Below are positions 24,346 to 33,392 of a stretch of 48,008 bases of DNA, piece after piece; within the stretch, counting starts at the first letter, position 1, and each line of letters starts with the position of its first letter. A program made the translations under genes and the position numbers. The stretch is from positions 1-48,008 of the forward strand of contig CALWGF010000005.1 in assembly GCA_944379995.1 (NCBI GenBank), in the 5' to 3' direction. The notes beneath the pieces were generated by a model. That model saw nothing but the letters and a program-made list of their open reading frames with translations. It had not been told where the DNA came from and made no database searches. Source of the stretch: an uncultured Clostridia bacterium (GTDB lineage Bacteria; Bacillota; Clostridia; Lachnospirales; Anaerotignaceae).

Positions 24346-25332
24346 ATGGATTATTATGGTACACTTGGGCCAGCTTGTAATAATGTAGAAATATTATGCG
24401 AAATGATAAAAGAAGGTATGACAGGTATAAGATTAAATCTTTCCCATGGAAATCTTGATGACAACAAAGAATATATTTATAATCTAAGAAAAGCTGAAGA
24501 AATAACAGGTATAAAAATGAAGCTTCTTATTGATATTAAAGGTCCAGAATTAAGAATAGGAAAATTAAAAAATAACTTAACACTTGTAGAAAATGAAAAT
24601 ATAACATTAGGTGAACATGGTATACCTGTTCCAAAAATTATTTTTACTGTTTTAGAAAAAAATATTAAAATACTTATTGATGATGGTAAAATACTTTTAT
24701 CTGTTATTTCCGTAAATAATAATAGTGCTGTATGTAATATAGAAAGAGGTGGTGTTTTAAAATCTAATAAAAGCATAGTTATTCCTGAATGTAAAATTTA
24801 TATACCAACACTTACAGAAGATGATAAAATTAATATATCAAAAGCAAAAGAATATGATGTTGCAGGTGTTATGCTTCCTTTTGTTAGGTCAAAAGATGAT
24901 GTTTTGAATTTAAAAAATGAACTTTTGAAAAATAATTGTGATGATATAAAAATATTTGCAAAAATAGAAAATAAAGATGGTATTGAAAAATTAGATGAGC
25001 TTATGGAATATGTAGATTTATTTGTAATTGCAAGAGGTGACCTTGGTAATTCTATGAACCTTTGGGAGCTTCCTGTTGCTCAAAAAATAATATCTGAAAA
25101 ATGTATAGCTAAAAATAAACCATTTATGGTAGTAACTCAAATGTTAGATTCTATGCATAATAAAAAAGTACCTACAAGAGCAGAAGTTCTTGACATATTT
25201 AATGCTGTTATTGATGGTGCTAATTCTGTGATGCTTACAGGAGAAACAGCAGCAGGAAGCTATCCTGTTGATGCTATGAAATATCTTGTAAAAACAGGTA
25301 ATGAGGCTGTTAAATATAAAAATAAACAATAA
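24346..25332 (+). CDS. Short pyruvate kinase-like protein lacking the C-terminal domain
   Basis: A 328-residue pyruvate kinase homologue; normal enzymes have 470-580 residues. The catalytic barrel and B domain are present: GTLGPAC, GIRLNLSHGN (substrate arginine), LLIDIKGPELRIG, the B-domain segment IDDGKILLSV, IFAKIENKDG (catalytic lysine), VIARGDLGN (metal site), VVTQMLDSM, and MLTGETAAGSYP. The protein stops just after the barrel, so the allosteric C-terminal domain is absent. The N-terminus is also short. The stop is followed by a ribosome binding site and mscS 11 nt later, which gives no sign of a frameshifted remainder. Probably a constitutively active or specialised enzyme. Confidence 0.85.
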   Translation: MDYYGTLGPACNNVEILCEMIKEGMTGIRLNLSHGNLDDNKEYIYNLRKAEEITGIKMKLLIDIKGPELRIGKLKNNLTLVENENITLGEHGIPVPKIIFTVLEKNIKILIDDGKILLSVISVNNNSAVCNIERGGVLKSNKSIVIPECKIYIPTLTEDDKINISKAKEYDVAGVMLPFVRSKDDVLNLKNELLKNNCDDIKIFAKIENKDGIEKLDELMEYVDLFVIARGDLGNSMNLWELPVAQKIISEKCIAKNKPFMVVTQMLDSMHNKKVPTRAEVLDIFNAVIDGANSVMLTGETAAGSYPVDAMKYLVKTGNEAVKYKNKQ

Positions 25333-25343
25333 AGGAGGACTAT

Positions 25344-26162
25344 ATGTCATCAACACAAGCAGTAGAAACGGTAATAAATACAAGTTTGAAAAGTTTTACA
25401 CTAGAAAAACTAGGTTCAGCACTTTTGGTTTTTGTAATAGGATATATTGTTTCTAAAATAATAATAAAACTTTTAAGAAAAATAATGAAAAAATTACCAT
25501 TTGATAGAACACTTACAGGTTTTATAAATGCATCTATAAAATTTGTTTTATATTTTGTAATTGCTATAATGGTATGTGATAATTTAGGTATTGACCCAAC
25601 ATCTCTTATAGCTATATTAAGTGTTGTAGGTCTTGCTGTTTCACTTGCTATACAGGGAACACTTTCAAATGTTGCAAATGGTCTTGTTTTACTTATATCA
25701 AAACCTTTTGCAGTAGGTGATTTTGTTGAAATAGGTGGTGTAAGTGGAACTGTAAAAGAAATAAACTTAAATTATACAAAAATTGTAACATATGATAATA
25801 AGGTTATATATATACCTAATAGCGATATTTATGCAGATAAAATAATAAATTATACTGCTGAAAAATTAAGAAGAGTTGATATAAATGTTACTGCTTCATA
25901 TGAATCAGCAGTGGAAAATGTCAGAAAAGCTTTAAAAGAAGCTGTTGATGATATACCAGAATTTAATAAAGAACCAGAACCATTTATATGTACTTTATCA
26001 TATAATGAAAGCAATATTTCATATGGTGTAAGAGCATGGACTGATACAGAAAATTATTGGAAAGCATATTTTGCACTTATGGATAATATTGCTATAAAAT
26101 TTAAAAAATATAATGTAGAAATGACATATAATCATATAAATGTCCATATGATTGAAAAATAA
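25344..26162 (+). CDS. Small-conductance mechanosensitive channel, MscS family
   Basis: A 272-residue membrane protein of MscS length. Three predicted membrane segments cover about residues 20-45, 60-90 and 90-115. The third, pore-lining one is glycine/alanine rich (LSVVGLAVSLAIQGTLSNVANGL), and the cytoplasmic beta domain begins KPFAVGDFVEIGG. It opens under membrane tension to release solutes during hypo-osmotic shock. It starts 11 nt after the pyruvate kinase-like gene with AAAGGAGG in between, so both share a transcript. A terminator follows. Confidence 0.93.
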   Translation: MSSTQAVETVINTSLKSFTLEKLGSALLVFVIGYIVSKIIIKLLRKIMKKLPFDRTLTGFINASIKFVLYFVIAIMVCDNLGIDPTSLIAILSVVGLAVSLAIQGTLSNVANGLVLLISKPFAVGDFVEIGGVSGTVKEINLNYTKIVTYDNKVIYIPNSDIYADKIINYTAEKLRRVDINVTASYESAVENVRKALKEAVDDIPEFNKEPEPFICTLSYNESNISYGVRAWTDTENYWKAYFALMDNIAIKFKKYNVEMTYNHINVHMIEK

Positions 26163-26170
26163 TTCATTAA

Positions 26171-26211
26171 AAAAACAGATTTTATTTTTTTAGAATAAAG
26201 TCTGTTTTTTT
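26171..26211 (+). terminator. Intrinsic terminator after mscS
   Basis: AAAAACAGATTTTATT pairs with AATAAAGTCTGTTTTT (one G-U pair) with a 7-nt loop; the T tract extends to 26211. The 216 nt beyond it up to the antiporter gene are AT-rich with no clear feature. Confidence 0.85.
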
Positions 26212-26427
26212 ATATAAAAAATAAATAAAATTTAAATTTTTATGTTAATTTTCTAAACATAGATAAAAATTTTTACAACATTTAAAAAGAATGAATATAA
26301 ATTCTTACAAATGGTATTAAATAATTTAACAAATTTTGATTAATAAATAAAGTTGAGTTTTATAAAAATAAAGAATATAATTTTGGAATGAATGGTTAAA
26401 ATTATAGTAAAAGAAAGGGGTAAAAAA

Positions 26428-27621
26428 ATGGAATCTTATGACTTTTTATTGTTAGCAGCAATTATACTTTTATCAACAAAGATTTTTGGAGTTATGTCAG
26501 AGAAAGTTCATATGCCACAAGTTGTAGGAGCACTTTTAGTTGGTGTACTTCTTGGGCCAAGTTGTTTTAATATACTTCATGATACAGACTTTCTTACAAA
26601 ATCAGCAGAAATAGGTGTTATATTCCTTATGTTTCTTGCTGGTCTTGATACAGATATGGACGAGCTTAAAAGTACAGGAAAAGCATCGTTTATAATAGCT
26701 GTTATTGGTGTTATAGTTCCGCTTATAGGTGGTTTAGCAACATATATGATGTTCTTTGGTAAAAATGAGGCATCTGATATTGCTATGCTTGAATCTGTAT
26801 TCGTTGGTGTTGTATTAACAGCTACATCTGTTAGTATTACTGTTGAAACACTTAGAGAAATGGGAAAACTTAAAGGAAAAGTAGGTACATCAATACTTGG
26901 AGCAGCTATTATTGATGATATTTTAGGTATTATAGCACTTACTGTAATTACAAGTTTTGCTGACCCAAATGTTAATATTGTAATAGTTCTTCTTAAAATA
27001 GTTCTTTTCTTTGTATTCGTTCTTATTTGTGGTGTTATTATCCATAAATTATTTAGAATTATGGAAGAAAAATATGGAAGAAAAAGACGTGTTGCAATAT
27101 ATGGTATTGCTTTCTGTCTTATAATGTCATACTGTGCTGAAGAATTTTTTGGTGTTGCAGATATTACAGGTGCTTATTTTGCAGGTCTTATACTTTGTAA
27201 TATTTCTGATACAAAATCATATATTGCATCAAAAGTAACTATTGTATCATACTCATTCTTTACACCAATGTTTTTTGCAAGTATGGGTATAAAAACAGTT
27301 ATAACAGGTCTTACACCTACAATAATAATGTTCTCAATAGCACTTCTTATAGTTGCTATAATAACAAAAATTATTGGTTGTGGATTAGGTGCTTTATTAT
27401 GTAAATTTACAAAAAATGAAGCTCTTGCTGTTGGTATAGGTATGGTATCTCGTGGTGAAGTTGCTCTTATTGTTGCTCAAAAAGGTTCACAAGTTGGACT
27501 TATATCAGAAACTCTTTTCCCTGCTATTGTAATCGTTGTTATTGTAACAACTCTTATTACACCTATACTTCTTAAACTTAGTATGAGAAGCAATAAAAAT
27601 GTTGAGACTTCTAAGGCATAA
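26428..27621 (+). CDS. Cation:proton antiporter, CPA2 (KefB/NapA-like) family
   Basis: A 397-residue polytopic membrane protein with about 12-13 hydrophobic segments. The family marks are GALLVGVLLGPSCFN, IGVIFLMFLAGLDTDMDELK, and the double-aspartate ion-binding motif in GAAIIDDILGIIAL. MVSRGEVALIVA near the C-terminus is also typical. It exchanges protons for Na+ or K+. No TrkA/RCK regulatory domain is fused, unlike KefB. The chosen ATG follows AAAGGGG; the in-frame ATG 36 nt upstream lacks a ribosome binding site. Monocistronic. Confidence 0.92.
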   Translation: MESYDFLLLAAIILLSTKIFGVMSEKVHMPQVVGALLVGVLLGPSCFNILHDTDFLTKSAEIGVIFLMFLAGLDTDMDELKSTGKASFIIAVIGVIVPLIGGLATYMMFFGKNEASDIAMLESVFVGVVLTATSVSITVETLREMGKLKGKVGTSILGAAIIDDILGIIALTVITSFADPNVNIVIVLLKIVLFFVFVLICGVIIHKLFRIMEEKYGRKRRVAIYGIAFCLIMSYCAEEFFGVADITGAYFAGLILCNISDTKSYIASKVTIVSYSFFTPMFFASMGIKTVITGLTPTIIMFSIALLIVAIITKIIGCGLGALLCKFTKNEALAVGIGMVSRGEVALIVAQKGSQVGLISETLFPAIVIVVIVTTLITPILLKLSMRSNKNVETSKA

Positions 27622-27646
27622 TTTACCTTATATAATCAATTTTCTA

Positions 27647-27675
27647 TTGCATAAAAAAGATTATAGTGTTATACT
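27647..27675 (+). promoter_or_regulatory. Promoter of the rimP-nusA-infB operon
   Basis: TTGCAT (27647-27652), 17 nt, TATACT (27670-27675), with an extended -10 TGT just upstream. It lies before the leader hairpin at 27703-27730. Confidence 0.7.
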
Positions 27676-27702
27676 AAATGTGTATTTAATATCAGTTTTG
27701 TG

Positions 27703-27730
27703 TTAAGAGTGGGTTTTTGCCCACTCTTAA
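27703..27730 (+). promoter_or_regulatory. Leader hairpin of the rimP operon
   Basis: Perfect 11-bp stem TTAAGAGTGGG / CCCACTCTTAA with a TTTTTG loop, followed by the short run GTTTTG. It lies about 20 nt downstream of the predicted start site and 42 nt before rimP. Similar GAGTGGG/CCCACTC hairpins before rimP are familiar to me from other Clostridia (recollection). It may terminate antiporter transcripts, attenuate the operon, or both. Confidence 0.65.
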
Positions 27731-27772
27731 GTTTTGTAAAGAAATAATTTTTAATTAGTTAGGTGTGATATA

Positions 27773-28240
27773 ATGGCAAAAGCAAATAACTCTGAAAAAA
27801 AAGTGGAAGCATTAGTTCTTCCTATCGTTGAAGAAAAGAATTTTGAACTTGTTGATGTTGAGTTTGTTAAAGAAGGTCCAAACTGGTATCTTAGAATTTA
27901 TATTGACAAAGAAGGCGGCGTTGATATTAATGACTGTGAATATGTAAGTCGTACACTTGAAGCTAAACTTGATGAGGCTGACCCTATTGAACAGGCTTAT
28001 ATACTTGAAGTAAGTTCTCCTGGAATTGATAGACCACTTAAAAAAGAAAGTGATTTTGTAAAATATGCAGGAGAAATCGTTGATGTAAAACTTTACAAGG
28101 CTTTTGAAGGCTCAAAAGAATATCAAGGTGCTTTAAAAGGTCTTGAAAATAATATTGTTACAATAACAGATGAAAATGGTAAAGACATAAGTTTTGACAG
28201 AAAAGATATTGCAGGTATTCGTCTTGCTGTTATTTTTTAA
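27773..28240 (+). CDS. rimP: Ribosome maturation factor RimP
   Basis: A 155-residue RimP needed for 30S subunit maturation. It contains VEALVLPIVEEKNFELVDVEFVKEG, LRIYIDKEGGVDINDCE and YILEVSSPGIDRPLKK, the family signature. First gene of the canonical rimP-nusA-ylxR-ylxQ-infB operon. AGGTGTG before the ATG is a modest ribosome binding site. The leader holds a strong hairpin. Confidence 0.95.
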   Translation: MAKANNSEKKVEALVLPIVEEKNFELVDVEFVKEGPNWYLRIYIDKEGGVDINDCEYVSRTLEAKLDEADPIEQAYILEVSSPGIDRPLKKESDFVKYAGEIVDVKLYKAFEGSKEYQGALKGLENNIVTITDENGKDISFDRKDIAGIRLAVIF

Positions 28241-28265
28241 TTTATAGAATGGAGGAGTTTGAAAA

Positions 28266-29429
28266 ATGGATAATGCAGAATTTATTGATGCTTTAAATCA
28301 GATTGAAAAAGAAAAAGGTATTGATAAGGAAATAATATTTGAAGCTATTGAAACATCACTTGTTACAGCTTGTAAAAAGAATTTTGGAACAAGCCAAAAT
28401 ATAAAAGTAGTTATTAATAGAGAAACAGGTAATGTTGCTGTTTATGCACAAAAAGAGGTTGTTGAAGAAGTTGTTGACCCAATGCTTGAAATATCTCTTG
28501 CAGAAGCAAAAGAAAGAAATCCTTACTTTACAGTAGGCGATGTTATTGATATTGAAGTTACACCAAGAAACTTTGGAAGAATTTCTGCTCAGACTGCAAA
28601 ACAGGTTGTTGTTCAGAAATTTAGAGAAGCTGAAAGAGAAATACTTTTCAATCAGTATATAACAAAAGAAAAAGAAATTATGACAGGTATTGTACAGCGT
28701 AAAGAAAAAAGAAACGTAATTGTACAGCTTGGAAAAATTGACGGTATACTTTCTCCAAATGAACAAATTGCAGGAGAAGAATACAATTTTATGGATAGAA
28801 TAAAAGTGTATGTTCTTGAAGTTAAAAACACAACAAAAGGTCCACAGATTTATGTTTCAAGAACACACCCTGAACTTGTAAAAAGACTTTTTGAACAAGA
28901 AGTTCCAGAAGTACATGATGGTACAGTTGAAATTAAAAGCATTGCTCGTGAGGCAGGTTCAAGAACAAAAATTGCTGTATACTCAAAAGATGAAAATATT
29001 GATGCAGTAGGTTCTTGTGTAGGACCAAATGGTTCAAGAGTAAATGTAATTGTAAATGAACTTAAAGGTGAAAAAATTGATATTATAAATTGGAGTGAAG
29101 ACCCTAAAGAATTTATTGCAGCAGCATTAAGCCCTTCAAAAGTTCTTGCTGTTTCAATAAATGAAGAAGAACAAAGTGCAAAAATTGTTGTTCCAAATCA
29201 TCAGCTTTCACTTGCTATTGGTAAAGAAGGACAGAATGCAAGACTTTCTGCAAAACTTACAGGTTGGAGAATTGATATTAAGAGTGAAACACAGGCTAAA
29301 GAAACAAACTTTATGTCTGAAGAAGAACTTTCAGGTAGTGAATTTGAATGTTCACTTGAAGATGAAATTAATGATGATGTATTTATGGAAGATTTTGAGT
29401 CTGAGGAAGTTATTACAGACGAAGAATAA
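28266..29429 (+). CDS. nusA: Transcription termination/antitermination factor NusA
   Basis: A 387-residue NusA of the Firmicutes length. The N-terminal RNA polymerase-binding domain covers about 1-125, the S1 domain about 130-200 (EIMTGIVQRKEKRNVIVQLG), and two KH domains follow (NIDAVGSCVGPNGSRV and LAIGKEGQNARLSAKLTGW). The C-terminal 40 residues are strongly acidic, and the AR repeats of E. coli NusA are absent. It modulates pausing, hairpin-dependent termination and antitermination. GGAGGAG lies upstream of its ATG, 25 nt after rimP. Terminator-like hairpins in several leaders of this window could be its targets. Confidence 0.97.
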   Translation: MDNAEFIDALNQIEKEKGIDKEIIFEAIETSLVTACKKNFGTSQNIKVVINRETGNVAVYAQKEVVEEVVDPMLEISLAEAKERNPYFTVGDVIDIEVTPRNFGRISAQTAKQVVVQKFREAEREILFNQYITKEKEIMTGIVQRKEKRNVIVQLGKIDGILSPNEQIAGEEYNFMDRIKVYVLEVKNTTKGPQIYVSRTHPELVKRLFEQEVPEVHDGTVEIKSIAREAGSRTKIAVYSKDENIDAVGSCVGPNGSRVNVIVNELKGEKIDIINWSEDPKEFIAAALSPSKVLAVSINEEEQSAKIVVPNHQLSLAIGKEGQNARLSAKLTGWRIDIKSETQAKETNFMSEEELSGSEFECSLEDEINDDVFMEDFESEEVITDEE

Positions 29430-29447
29430 TTAGGGTGAGGTGTTTTT

Positions 29448-29732
29448 ATGAAACAAAGAAAAATCCCTTTAAGAAAATGCACAGGCTGTCAAGAAATGAA
29501 AAATAAAAAAGAGCTTGTTAGAATAGTAAGAAATGATGAAGGCGAATTTTCTGTGGATTTTACAGGTAAAAAACCCGGCAGAGGTGCTTATGTATGTCCT
29601 AATGAAGAATGTCTTTTAAAAGCTCATAAATCAAAGGGTCTTGAAAGGTCTTTTAAATCAGCTGTTCCTGCTGAGGTTTATGAGGAACTTAAAGCACAGC
29701 TTTTAAAAGAAAAGGAGAATTTACATGAATAA
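29448..29732 (+). CDS. ylxR: YlxR family RNA-binding protein (DUF448)
   Basis: A 94-residue basic protein with RKCTGCQEMKNKKELVRIV and the later GRGAYVCPNEECLLKA, the defining YlxR pattern of conserved cysteines and the GRGAY turn. It lies between nusA and the L7Ae-like gene as in nearly all Firmicutes, and its 3' end overlaps the next gene by 8 nt. It is thought to bind nucleic acid; exact role in the operon unsettled. Confidence 0.93.
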   Translation: MKQRKIPLRKCTGCQEMKNKKELVRIVRNDEGEFSVDFTGKKPGRGAYVCPNEECLLKAHKSKGLERSFKSAVPAEVYEELKAQLLKEKENLHE

Positions 29733-30030
29733 GCTATTAAGTATTCTTGGACTTTCTATGAGAGCAGGAAAAGTTGTTTCAGGTGAACAAGGTGTTGAAA
29801 TTGCTATTAAAAGTAAAAAAGCATATCTTGTTATTATATCTTCTGATGCTTCAAATAATACTCTTAAAAAGTTCAGAAATTCATGTGAATATTATAAAAT
29901 ACCTTTTATTATAATATCTGATAAATATACTCTTGGTTCTGCAATAGGTAAAGATACAAGAGCTGTTATAGGCATAACAGAAAAAGGATTTGCAGATAAA
30001 ATAAAAGAACTTGCGGAAAATGAAAATTAA
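29725..30030 (+). CDS. ylxQ: L7Ae/L30e/S12e/Gadd45-family RNA-binding protein (YlxQ)
   Basis: A 101-residue L7Ae-fold protein: LSILGLSMRAGKVVSGEQGVE, AYLVIISSDASNNTLKK, then VIGITEKGFADKI. Members bind kink-turn RNA. The gene overlaps ylxR by 8 nt, and its ribosome binding site (AAAAGGAG) lies inside ylxR, showing tight coupling. Position between ylxR and infB is diagnostic. Confidence 0.92.
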   Translation: MNKLLSILGLSMRAGKVVSGEQGVEIAIKSKKAYLVIISSDASNNTLKKFRNSCEYYKIPFIIISDKYTLGSAIGKDTRAVIGITEKGFADKIKELAENEN

Positions 30031-30056
30031 TATATTAAAATTTGGAGGTGGAGCGT

Positions 30057-32006
30057 TTGTCAAAGACACGTATACATGAATTAGCAAAACAGTTAAACGT
30101 AAACAGTAAAGACCTTATGGAAAAGCTCGAAGAATTTGGAATTGAAGCAAACAGCCATATGAGTACAATAAGCGAAGATGACGCAGCACTTATAATTGAA
30201 TATTATCAGTCAGAAAATGAAGCTTCAGAAGAAGCTTCAGAAGAAAGTGGAGATATTGAAACAGTTTTTATCGGTGAAAATATAACAGTAAAAGAACTTG
30301 CCGAAAAACTTAATATGAGTGGAACAGAACTTGTTAAACATCTTATGAAAAAAGGTATCATGGCAGGTATAAATCAGACACTTGATTTTGATACAGCTGT
30401 AAAAATCGGTGAAGATTTTGATTTTATAATTGAAAGAGAACCAGAAAAAGATATTATGGAAGAAACTTTCAAAGAAGAGCCAGATGACGAAAAAGATTTG
30501 CAGGAAAGACCTCCTGTTGTAGTTGTTATGGGACACGTTGACCATGGTAAAACATCATTACTTGACTCTATAAGACACAGTAGTGTTACAACAACAGAAG
30601 CTGGCGGTATCACACAGCATATAGGTGCTTATACTGTACAGATTGATGGAAAACCTATTACTTTCCTTGATACACCGGGACACGAAGCATTTACAGCAAT
30701 GCGTATGCGTGGTGCACAGGTTACTGATATTGCTGTACTTGTTGTTGCTGCTGATGACGGTGTAATGCCACAGACAATAGAAGCTATTAACCATGCCAAA
30801 GCTGCCGGTGTTGAAATTATAGTTGCTATTAATAAAATAGATAAAGTTTCTGCAAATCCTGACAGAGTTAAACAGGAACTTGTTGAATATGGACTTCTTG
30901 CTGAAGACTGGGGTGGAGAAACTATCTGTGTTCCTGTATCAGCTGTTAATAAAACAGGTATAGATAATCTTCTTGAAATGATTATACTTACTGCTGAAAT
31001 GAAAGAACTTAAAGCAAATCCTAATAAAAAAGCAAGAGGTGCTATAATCGAAGCACAGCTTGATAAAGGTAGAGGACCTGTTGCAACAGTTCTTGTACAG
31101 AGTGGTACACTTCATGTAGGTGACCCTATTGTTGCAGGTTGTGCATATGGTAAAATTAGAGCTATGACTGACGATAAAGGAAGAAGAGTTAAAAAAGCAG
31201 GTCCTTCAACTCCTGTTGAGATACTTGGTCTTTCTGAAGTTCCTTCAGCAGGTGACAGTTTTTATGTTGCTGCTAATGACAAACAAGCAAGACAGGTTGC
31301 TGAGTCTGTTATAGCTAAAAACAGAATGGATATGATTAAGAATACTCCAAATAAAGTATCTCTTGATGACCTCTTTACACAGATACAGTCCGGTAACGTT
31401 AAAGAGCTTAACATAGTTGTTAAAGCTGACGTTCATGGTTCTGTTGAAGCTGTAAAACAGAGTCTTGAAAGACTCTCTAATGACGAAGTAAGAGTAAGAA
31501 CAATACATGGTGGTGTAGGTGCAATTACTGAATCTGACGTAATGCTTGCATCAGCATCAAATGCAATTATCATAGGCTTTAACGTAAGACCTGAACCAGC
31601 TGCAAAGGCTTTTGCAGATGAGGAAAAAGTAGACCTTCGTCTTTACAGAGTAATTTATAACGCTATTGAAGATGTTGCAAATGCTATGAAAGGTATGCTT
31701 GACCCTGTATATGAAGAAAAAATTATTGGTCATGCAGAAGTTCGTCAGCTTTTCAAAGCATCAGGTGTTGGTACAATCGCAGGAAGTTATATTCTTGATG
31801 GTAAATTTGTACGTAACTGTAAAGTTAGAGTTACTCGTGAAGGTGAAAAAATTTACGAAGGCGAACTTGAAAGTCTTAAAAGATTTAAAGATGATGTTAA
31901 GGAAGTTGCAGCAGGATACGAATGTGGTCTTGTTATGAAAAAATTCAACGACCTTAAAGAATTAGATATTGTTGAAGCATATATGATGGTTGAAGTTCCT
32001 AGATAA
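30057..32006 (+). CDS. infB: Translation initiation factor IF-2
   Basis: A 649-residue IF-2. The start was set at TTG 30057, 6 nt after GGAGGTG, which gives the classical N-terminus [14 protein letters not shown]. Two IF2_N modules (about 1-55 and 75-130) are joined by a short acidic linker. The GTPase domain has [14 protein letters not shown] (G1), ITQHIGAY (G2), [10 protein letters not shown] (G3) and AINKIDK (G4), followed by beta-barrel domains and the C-terminal initiator-tRNA-binding domain. It positions formyl-methionyl-tRNA on the 30S subunit. The N-terminal extension is much shorter than in high-GC bacteria, as usual for clostridia. Confidence 0.97.
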   Translation: MSKTRIHELAKQLNVNSKDLMEKLEEFGIEANSHMSTISEDDAALIIEYYQSENEASEEASEESGDIETVFIGENITVKELAEKLNMSGTELVKHLMKKGIMAGINQTLDFDTAVKIGEDFDFIIEREPEKDIMEETFKEEPDDEKDLQERPPVVVVMGHVDHGKTSLLDSIRHSSVTTTEAGGITQHIGAYTVQIDGKPITFLDTPGHEAFTAMRMRGAQVTDIAVLVVAADDGVMPQTIEAINHAKAAGVEIIVAINKIDKVSANPDRVKQELVEYGLLAEDWGGETICVPVSAVNKTGIDNLLEMIILTAEMKELKANPNKKARGAIIEAQLDKGRGPVATVLVQSGTLHVGDPIVAGCAYGKIRAMTDDKGRRVKKAGPSTPVEILGLSEVPSAGDSFYVAANDKQARQVAESVIAKNRMDMIKNTPNKVSLDDLFTQIQSGNVKELNIVVKADVHGSVEAVKQSLERLSNDEVRVRTIHGGVGAITESDVMLASASNAIIIGFNVRPEPAAKAFADEEKVDLRLYRVIYNAIEDVANAMKGMLDPVYEEKIIGHAEVRQLFKASGVGTIAGSYILDGKFVRNCKVRVTREGEKIYEGELESLKRFKDDVKEVAAGYECGLVMKKFNDLKELDIVEAYMMVEVPR

Positions 32007-32045
32007 TTGGAAAAAAATCAAAATAATGCATAGCAGGTGAAATAT

Positions 32046-32423
32046 ATGAAAAACAATAACAGAATGACAAGAATTAATGACGAAATATTAAAAGAACTTT
32101 CACAAATTATTAGAGGTGAAATTAAAGACCCTCGTGTGGGAGTTATGACAAGTGTTTTAAGAGTTGATACAACTCCTGACCTTAAATATTGTAAAGTTTT
32201 CGTTTCTGTACTTGGAAATGAAGAAGAAAAAGATGGAGTTATGAAAGGTCTTAAAAATGCAACAGGTTTTATAAGAAGACTTCTTGCACAGAGAGTAAAT
32301 TTAAGAAATACTCCAGAACTTATATTTAAACTTGATGACTCTGTTGAATATAGTATAAGAATGTCTAAACTTATTGATGAAATAAGTAAGGGAAATACAG
32401 CTTCTTCAGGAGATGAAGAATAA
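32046..32423 (+). CDS. rbfA: Ribosome-binding factor A
   Basis: A 125-residue RbfA with RINDEILKELSQIIRGEIKDPRVG, VLRVDTTPDLKYCKVFVSV and LRNTPELIFKLDDSVEYS, all family hallmarks. It assists 16S rRNA 5'-end maturation. ATG at 32046 follows AGGTGA; a GTG 9 nt earlier is inside that site. Its stop codon overlaps the start of nrnA (TAATG). Confidence 0.95.
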   Translation: MKNNNRMTRINDEILKELSQIIRGEIKDPRVGVMTSVLRVDTTPDLKYCKVFVSVLGNEEEKDGVMKGLKNATGFIRRLLAQRVNLRNTPELIFKLDDSVEYSIRMSKLIDEISKGNTASSGDEE

Positions 32424-33388
32424 TGAATAATAGTTTTGAAGAAATAAGAGAAACTATTGATAATAGTGAAAATATAATTATTGCAGGACATACAAATCCC
32501 GATGGCGACGCTATCGGGGCTGTTCTTGCTTTTGCTTTTGCACTAAAGTCTAAAAATAAAAATGTTTATGTACTTCTTGAGGAGTATGGACAAAAATATG
32601 ACTGTATAGCAGGAAAAGAGTTTATATACAAAGGTGATTATTCAAATATAAATGCTGATTTATTTATTTCTCTTGACTGTGGTGATACAGAAAGACTTGG
32701 CAAAGCTAAAGAATTATTCGAAAATATGTATACTATAAATATTGACCACCATATAAGCAATAAATATTTTGGTAAACTTAATTTTGTTGATGCTAATGCA
32801 TCTTCTACATCTGAAATAGTTTATAAATTGCTTACAGGTTGGATTGATATTGATAAAAATATTGCATCTTGTATTTATGCTGGACTTGTGAATGATACAG
32901 GTGGATTTAGACATACAAGTACTACACCAGTAACAATGAGTATTGCTTCAGAACTTATAACATATCCTTTTGATTTTTCAAAAATATATAACAGTATATA
33001 CCATAGCCACACTTTTACAGAAGTGAAAATTATGGGTGAAGCCCTTATGAACTCAGAACTTTTATGTAATGGTAAATTTGCTTTGTCATATATTTCTATG
33101 GATACAATAAAGAAATATAATGGAACACCTAAAGATGTTGATGGTGTATCTGAATATCTTAAAAATATACCTAATACAGTTGTTTCTGCATTTCTTTATG
33201 AAAAAGGAGAAAATCAAATTAAAGCAAGTTTAAGAAGCGAAGACGGCTTTGATGTTTCAGAGCTTATGTTACAGTTTGGTGGTGGTGGTCATAAAAAGGC
33301 TGCTGGTTGTACTCTTGAATGTAGTCTTGTTGAGGCTGTTAATATTATAAAAAATACAGTATGCAATAAATTTGAAAAAGGAGAATAA
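32423..33388 (+). CDS. nrnA: DHH-family bifunctional oligoribonuclease / pAp phosphatase NrnA
   Basis: A 321-residue DHH/DHHA1 phosphoesterase. Metal motifs are IAGHTNPDGDAIGAVLA, SLDCGDTERL, NIDHHISN (the DHH triad) and GLVNDTGGFRHTSTT; the DHHA1 domain ends with FGGGGHKKAAGC. It degrades short RNA oligonucleotides and dephosphorylates pAp in the cytoplasm. It sits between rbfA and truB, the standard Firmicutes position, with 1-nt overlap with rbfA. A c-di-AMP phosphodiesterase role is the alternative within the family. Confidence 0.93.
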   Translation: MNNSFEEIRETIDNSENIIIAGHTNPDGDAIGAVLAFAFALKSKNKNVYVLLEEYGQKYDCIAGKEFIYKGDYSNINADLFISLDCGDTERLGKAKELFENMYTINIDHHISNKYFGKLNFVDANASSTSEIVYKLLTGWIDIDKNIASCIYAGLVNDTGGFRHTSTTPVTMSIASELITYPFDFSKIYNSIYHSHTFTEVKIMGEALMNSELLCNGKFALSYISMDTIKKYNGTPKDVDGVSEYLKNIPNTVVSAFLYEKGENQIKASLRSEDGFDVSELMLQFGGGGHKKAAGCTLECSLVEAVNIIKNTVCNKFEKGE

Positions 33389-33392
33389 ACCT

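Noticed and set aside
28356..28766. 136-codon reverse-strand frame inside nusA
   Set aside because: Aromatic- and cysteine-rich antisense artefact with no ribosome binding site.
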